Shown here in pieces: positions 58,921-64,000 of a stretch of 64,000 nt of DNA. Within the stretch, counting starts at the first letter, position 1. Each line of letters begins with the position of its first letter. The notes under the pieces were generated by a model. It worked only from the letters and a program-made list of their open reading frames with translations. It was not told the DNA's origin and ran no database searches. Both the position numbers and the translations under genes were made by a program. Source of the DNA: Siphonodentalium dalli (lineage: Eukaryota; Mollusca; Scaphopoda; Gadilida; Siphonodentaliidae); the NCBI GenBank assembly GCA_032622095.1, contig CP136067.1, positions 74,982,705 through 75,046,704 on the forward strand, read 5' to 3'.

Positions 58921-59265
58921 TTAAATTCATATAGTATGTAAAATGTATATACTGTATAATGTCAAATAAAATCAACATCTAGTTTTGTGTTTTTGTTTTC
59001 GCTATGTTATGTTTAAAGAGTATTAAAAGTGATTACAAACATATATCAACCTTGTTTTTCTAGTCAGATCAAGTATCTTGCTGTATATTGAGATGCCAAT
59101 AATAGATGTAAGATAATAGATATGATACAAAGTTATTTTCAGATCATTTTCCTTTTATTTGAAAATTTGAATATTTGAGTGTTTTCCATTTTTTTTTCTG
59201 ACCGACCGACCCAACTTTTCCAGAAAAAATTCCGCTTACCAACTAATAAAAAAACAGTGGCCTAA

Positions 59266-60700
59266 CTAACACTTTTCATGGACTGATTAGGGAATATGAT
59301 TCTGTCTAGTGCATTTCTACCATTTATAGAGTTTGACCATGGATATAATCCCTAGTTCACAATTCTGCATTTTTCATATATGCAATAAGCTACCATGTCA
59401 CTACAGCTGTGGACACAGTATAGGTGATGGAAACGTCACTAGGCTTAGGCACCATCCCAATAGCATATACAGTTATCAGGAAATTAATATTGGGGAAATG
59501 ACGGGGAAACGTAATGGAAATGTTTCGGAATATTTACATAAGCTATTGGGATTCTTTTGGAGTATATCATCAGAAAATAACACCACATGCTGTTTGGAAA
59601 TGCACTGTATTGGCTTTACACCGGACTATTATCGGGATTTTATGTTTTATAGGCCTATCTTTATTATTAATTCAATATTTTCCTAATATGAGAAATCATC
59701 TGTATAATATAGTTTTACAGTATTGGGGAAAATGTGTCGTAATAGCTATTATATAGAGCTATAATATTGTATACAGGGGTAATCAGATGGTGCTACAATA
59801 TCGTATTTAACCCTGACAATACACCCCCACCCATCGGGAAATCTTCAAAATCAGTCAGGGAGCATACCCAAATATTTATGCAGTTGGACCACCCTTAATC
59901 GGCACTGCTCTTCGACTATTTTTGGAGATTTACACATTCTACTTGGCGGAGTAATCAAAAACTATATATATACAAAGGAAAAAGATTTGTATTTATTCGC
60001 GACTCGCAGTGACACAATGCAAAATCGTGTGCTTTAGAAATAAACTGGCAGATCTATACTGGTACGTAGTGTTAATATGAGATGTCATTTGTTCTATATT
60101 TAGCCCAATTCCAGGAATTGGGATCATCCATGTTTACGTTTCTGGGAACAACACTTGTGTGCTTGTAGCCTGCCTGTTTTGCATGGGTTTCCATCATGAA
60201 GACAAATCAATTTCAAACATTCGCCAACTCCAGCTTAAAAAAATATCACACATAATTATGTTCGAACAGTGGTAAATTTTCACGATTGCATCATCAAGGT
60301 CAAGGTAACACTTGTCTCACGATGCGATTTATTTTTAGTATATTTTGTCATCTTTATTCAAAAAGATATTTTGCTAACTTTGATTAAAAATTGATTTAGT
60401 TTGATATCTCAGATATGCACGAAGAGAAAGTACATTTATAAAATATAGTAGTCATTCCATATTTTTCAAATGACTTGACAATATTTGATTGATGCATGGA
60501 AATGTGCAGAGATATATCGATCATAACTGGGTCAAGTTCGAAGTACTTAAGTACACATTAGGTGCATGAGGTTTTTGGAGGGGTAAACATTGTTGTCAGC
60601 ACTGATTATTTTGTTCTTGTGTGATTACCAAAGGTCATATTGACTCACAATATCACTAAGAAATACTCTAGTCAATTCACCAAATAGTGATGTGAAAAAT
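59266..60700. other. Nothing firmly recognised
   Basis: AT-rich stretch between the Harbinger-like element and Family E. Overlapping frames near 59333-59756 lack splice or family support. Confidence 0.4.
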
Positions 60701-61400
60701 TAACTAGAGGTGTGACTGTCCCAATGGGACTAAGGATACCCCCGTGTTTTTAAACTCCTAAGATGTTTCACATGTCAGTAAACATTTAGTTAAAATAATA
60801 AAATAACAGTTCCCATTACAACCCTAACCCTAATCTTAAACCTATTGACCGAAAAATGTAAGAATAAAAGCTCGGACAAAATTATGCATGTTGCGAAAAT
60901 GTTCTAAGTCGAAAAAGCGGAATAACTCCACAAAAAAAAGTCGGACAGACGTCATAATCACAGGTGCACAGGTTCCCATGGTACTAAATATCAGTGCCAA
61001 GATTAAAAAACATTGACCTAAAAATGTAGGAATAAAAGCTCGGACAAAATTATGCATGTTGCAAACAAATTTCTAAGTCGGAAAATGGGGATAACTCCAC
61101 CAAAAAATGACGGACAGACGTCATAATCACAGGTGCATAGGTTCCCATGGTACTAAATATCTGTGCCAAGTTTAAAAAAAATTGACCTAAAAATGTAGGA
61201 ATAAAAGCTCGGACAAAATTATGTATGTTGCGAAAATATTTCTAAGTCGATAAAGGGGGGATAACTCCACCAAAAAAAGTCCGACAGATGTCATAATCGC
61301 AGGTGCACAGGTGCACTGCGGACAAATTTGTGTCCACGGATGGACGGACGGCTCGACAGACCGACGGCTCAACAGACAAGCTGATTCCAGTCAGGAGGCG
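60701..61400 (+). repeat. Family E dispersed repeat with three 168-169-bp tandem units
   Basis: Units start 'attgacctaaaaatgtagga' at about 60844, 61012 and 61181, each with 'ataaaagctcggacaaaatt', 'taactccac-aaaaaaagtc' and 'cataatcacaggtgcacagg'. The end has 'ggatggacggacggctcgac' and 'agaccgacggctcaac'. The start is 'actagaggtgtgactgtccc'. Confidence 0.85.
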
Positions 61401-62347
61401 GCGAGGCGAACCACGTGCATAACACGCCATTTTCCAAAAATAATGATTCAACACATTTCGTTATCTGCGTTATAAGAATTATCTTGCCAATTTTATATTG
61501 AGTATGATTGATATTGATATTTCTTGGCCGTAGTCTTGAGAAAATATTTATTCTTGAATGATGAATCCAAATCCGAGCAACGCGAAGTGTTTTATGCTGA
61601 TGGCGCCAAAAATCGGCGCAAATCAGGTGGGAAAATCAGCAAAACAAAAAATGGATGTCAAACATTATTTAAAGAAAGCTACCTGCGATTGACTATCAAC
61701 TATTTGAAGCCAATAAATATACAGTAATTACCGTAATCTTATGGCATTTATTTCACATGTTTGAGAATTTATTCGATGTTTATCAAATATATATTTGAAG
61801 GGATACTACCTTTATGAAACTATTCCTTTGGACATGTCCTCATAGCGTGTAGGAGATATATATACTTTGCAAAAATAATTAAATGGACAACATGCTCGAT
61901 TCATCGATTATCAAAACAGATAAACTTTTTCGTGAAATAAATGGATAAATTATCAGAAATGGGCTATCGGGGAAATTATCGGAAAGTTATCCGCAAGACG
62001 CAAAATCACTTTCAGACTGTATTTGGGAAATATTCGGGAACTCAGCATGTTATCAGAATATTTAGAATATTTTCAGAAAATCGGGACCGCTCTATCAGAA
62101 TCGATCGGGAAAGTTAAAATATAGTTTCAGAGCTTTTCGGAATAGATTTTGGGATCCCGATAGCAGTTTTGAGATGACGCCTTAGACCCATCGGTTTAGG
62201 GTTATTTCCTTAGTCAACTTCACTTAGTGCAACAGTAATATCTTACACCACTTGACAACACAAAATTAATATTACTTACAAATATGAGCTTTTGCTGCCG
62301 GTTATAAATATATCTTATGAAGATATTTTATATAAAATGGTAGATAC
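61401..62347. other. Intron of gene 2, nothing recognised
   Basis: Contains repeated 'tcgggaa' and 'tatcagaa' words around 61960-62120 but no clear unit. Confidence 0.4.
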
Positions 62348-62459
62348 CTTTTGGGAAGTTTTCTGGTTTCATTAGCTCTTTGAAGAAATCATAAGCTGTT
62401 GTGACTTGCTCCAAGTAATCTGTTCCACCTCTAAACCAAAACTTCAATTTTCTGCTCTC
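62348..62459 (-). CDS. Gene 2, exon 2 seen here (unknown protein)
   Basis: On the minus strand it starts after 'ctatctgtttacag' and ends 'CCAAAAG|GTATCT'. It is 112 bp, entering in phase 0 and leaving with one base; 37 codons. Peptide ESRKLKFWFRGGTDYLEQVT then TAYDFFKELMKPENFPK. Phase agrees with both neighbours. The aromatic-rich 'KLKFWFRGGTDYLEQV' followed by an amphipathic helix looks like a folded domain, but I cannot name it. Confidence 0.8.
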
Positions 62460-62699
62460 CTGTAAACAGATAGAAAGAGTTAATGCAATATATCTTAAAA
62501 CTAGAGCTGTCCGGGAGGCATTTGTGTTGTCAATGAAATATAAAATACACAAAGTAGTCCTAAAGGAGACAAGAGGTTTTTTTCATTCTTATCCTCATAT
62601 AACGGTATATATAACTAGCTGTGCAATGAAACTGATAACTCCAAGATTGATCAAGCAGATAAAAGTTAGTACCTTTAAGTATATCATCATATTTAAACT

Positions 62700-62860
62700 A
62701 TGAAAGTGGCATTGACACTATAGCTCAACATGGAGAGGGAATAATTTGGAAAATGATATGTGTTGCAGCCAATGGAAGAATAAATAAGGAAAGTTGAAGA
62801 CACATGGCAGTTTGCGATCCAAAATACACCTAAAAATATTCGCTTTTAAATTTTACCCGG
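62700..62860 (+). repeat. Family B head fragment
   Basis: 'actatgaaagtggcattgac' plus 'actatagctcaacatggaga' followed by 'gggaataatttgg' matches the first ~100 bp of Family B with mutations. No satellite core follows. Confidence 0.7.
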
Positions 62861-63124
62861 AATTGTAATATGTCGATGAACACTTGAACAACTTTCTACG
62901 AGCGCCGAGCAAAACCCCTGGTGAGTAAATGACAAACTTACCCACATAACCAAATCATGTTAATTTTGGAACAGTAACCAGCCTTACTATCGTTTGATGC
63001 CCACATACACCCTGCAGTCTGAGCCACCCCAATTTAAGATAAAAGTTGGACAACCTTGTGAATTGAGGTTGTGAACTATCACTGATATCAGATACCTGTA
63101 TATAGTAAAAACCCTGCTACTTAC

Positions 63125-63207
63125 ACTGACGTGATTTCCTGTTTTTTCATCGACCAGAAAACATGTAAACCCAAGCTGTAATTGTGGTCTCTCATCATTT
63201 TCCATCT
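63125..63207 (-). CDS. Gene 2, exon 1 seen here (unknown protein)
   Basis: On the minus strand it runs from 'ttgtctgattttag|AGATGG' to 'CACGTCAGT|GTAAGT', an ideal donor. It is 83 bp: AG completing an upstream codon, then 27 codons (MENDERPQLQLGFTCFLVDE, KTGNHVS), leaving phase 0 as the next exon requires. The in-frame ATG follows the acceptor directly, so translation could in principle start here only if the exon were first; the acceptor argues for an upstream exon outside the window. No family recognised. Confidence 0.76.
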
Positions 63208-63239
63208 CTAAAATCAGACAAATGATAAAATTATCAAAC

Positions 63240-63915
63240 ATAGTGAAAAAAAGAGAATCTGTTCGACCGAGAATCACTAAAAATGGACGAACTAAATATA
63301 TACCCAATATGAATGGAATCGGTTAATGTTTGTTTGTTATCACGCTAATGGTCATAAAACTGTTAAAAAAGTAAAATAAGTACCATAACTCAGGTGAAAT
63401 AAATCAGACAAACCTGGTTTTCGAACTCGATCGAGATATTGTTCCACATATCAAATATGATGAATGTAATAGGTTGACGTTTGTTCATGTTTTCGTGCCA
63501 ACGGTCATAAAATTGCTAAAAATAGACAAACTAAGGGCCGTAACTCGGGTAAAAAGGATTAGATAAATCTGGTTTTCAAAATTGTCTGAGATATTGTAGA
63601 TCCATATACCAAATATGGATGAAATTGGTTGACGATTGTGTGAGTTATAGTGCTAATGATAACATTTCCCAAATGGACAAACTAAGGGCTGTAACTCAAG
63701 TAAAAAATCTGCCAAATATGGTTTTCGAAATCGTCCGAGATATTGTTGTAAATGATCCATATACCAAATATGAATGAATTTGGTTGATGCTTGTTCATGT
63801 TATCGCGCTGACAGACTTAAAATTTCGTAAAAATTTCTAAAACTAGACAAACTAAGGGCCGTAACTCAGGTAAAACAATTCGGACAAAATTGATATTGAC
63901 AACTGCGAGAGCAAA
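63240..63915 (+). repeat. Family G tandem repeat, second copy
   Basis: Starts 'gagaatctgttcgaccgaga' plus 'atcactaaaaatggacgaac' as at 41918, then four degenerate ~170-bp units ('aactaagggccgtaactc...'). Confidence 0.75.
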
Positions 63916-63928
63916 TAAGTGCTCTCGC

Positions 63929-64000
63929 CAGACCTGTTTACTTTCCCGATTACGGCGGAAGTCTCCCGATTTTGTGTCATTTCTCCTGTGCTCCTGATCT
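63929..64000. mobile_element. End of a second hAT-like element, cut by the window edge
   Basis: CAGACCTGTTTACTTTCCCG matches, with small changes, the inverted right end of the element at 156-1048 (CAGACCTGTTACTTCTCCCG), and continues '...cgg-G-AGTCTCCCG' similarly. The 8 bases before it, GCTCTCGC (63921-63928), would be the target duplication if repeated beyond the window. Confidence 0.75.

Larger units (their letters stand above)
58309..59262. mobile_element. PIF/Harbinger-like element (954 bp), TSD TAA, with a small ORF
   Basis: Both ends begin GGCCACTGTTTTTTTATTAG when read inward (24 identical bases to 'TTGG'), flanked by TAA at 58306-58308 and 59263-59265. A 3-bp TWA duplication with a GGC/GGG-type terminus fits PIF/Harbinger. 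Subterminal 'ccgccgacccgttttttccg' (58361) and 'gaccgaccgacccaactttt' (59200) are related motifs. It carries one 97-codon ORF and a nested palindrome but no transposase. Confidence 0.75.

Noticed and set aside
1-64000. tRNA, rRNA or CRISPR features
   Set aside because: I looked for cloverleaf-like or array patterns and saw none that I could support by eye.

Overview
This is AT-rich eukaryotic DNA, most likely from a bivalve or other mollusc. The evidence is intron-split coding exons with GT/AG borders, no prokaryote-style gene packing, and dense dispersed repeats with tandem ~160-170 bp cores ('gggccataactc...', 'ccaagatggctgctgg...') of a kind described in bivalve genomes. The species assignment is inference. 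Almost every open frame here is a repeat shadow; the real host coding sequence is in short exons, all on the minus strand.

Host genes. Gene 1 (minus) is seen as three exons at 10812-10704, 6335-6217 and 1544-1401, whose splice phases fit exactly. It reads as a winged-helix-like segment followed by the start of what I take to be a PNP/UDP-type nucleosidase domain, and it runs off the left edge of the window. Gene 2 (minus) is seen as exons at 63207-63125, 62459-62348, 56745-56626, 52718-52584, 51899-51787 and 48871-48736, with a possible terminal exon at ~26229-26121. I cannot name its product. Phases agree throughout except at one junction (52.6 to 51.9 kb).

Mobile elements fill the introns. 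(1) 156-1048: hAT-like element with 8-bp target duplication, inserted in a repeat whose unoccupied copy lies at 52741-53035; the same family enters at the right window edge. (2) 3622-5653: TIR element beginning CAC with 5-bp TSD. (3) 12400-17224: a nest in which a Family A element is split by a satellite-bearing Family B element, itself split by a TTAA-type MITE, with a second Family B copy abutting on the left. (4) 17742-23831: a 6.1-kb foldback element with ~1.9-kb inverted arms around a 42-bp array that flips orientation at a central hairpin; a related empty site lies at 12201. (5) 24579-25566: degenerate hAT transposon with a BED-finger ORF. (6) 28726-35.7 kb: a Ty1/copia retrotransposon (gag-pol broken by two frameshifts, 3' LTR start visible) whose RNase H is split by a 2.2-kb Family C element. 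(7) 58309-59262: Harbinger-like element with an unknown 97-codon ORF.

Families A, B and C share one architecture: a short palindromic head, subterminal inverted repeats, tandem core units and a 3' hairpin. This suggests non-autonomous Helentron/Helitron-like elements. The remaining sequence (most of 36-41 kb, 46.6-48.7 kb, 59.3-60.7 kb and 61.4-62.3 kb) is AT-rich intronic or intergenic DNA in which I recognise nothing.
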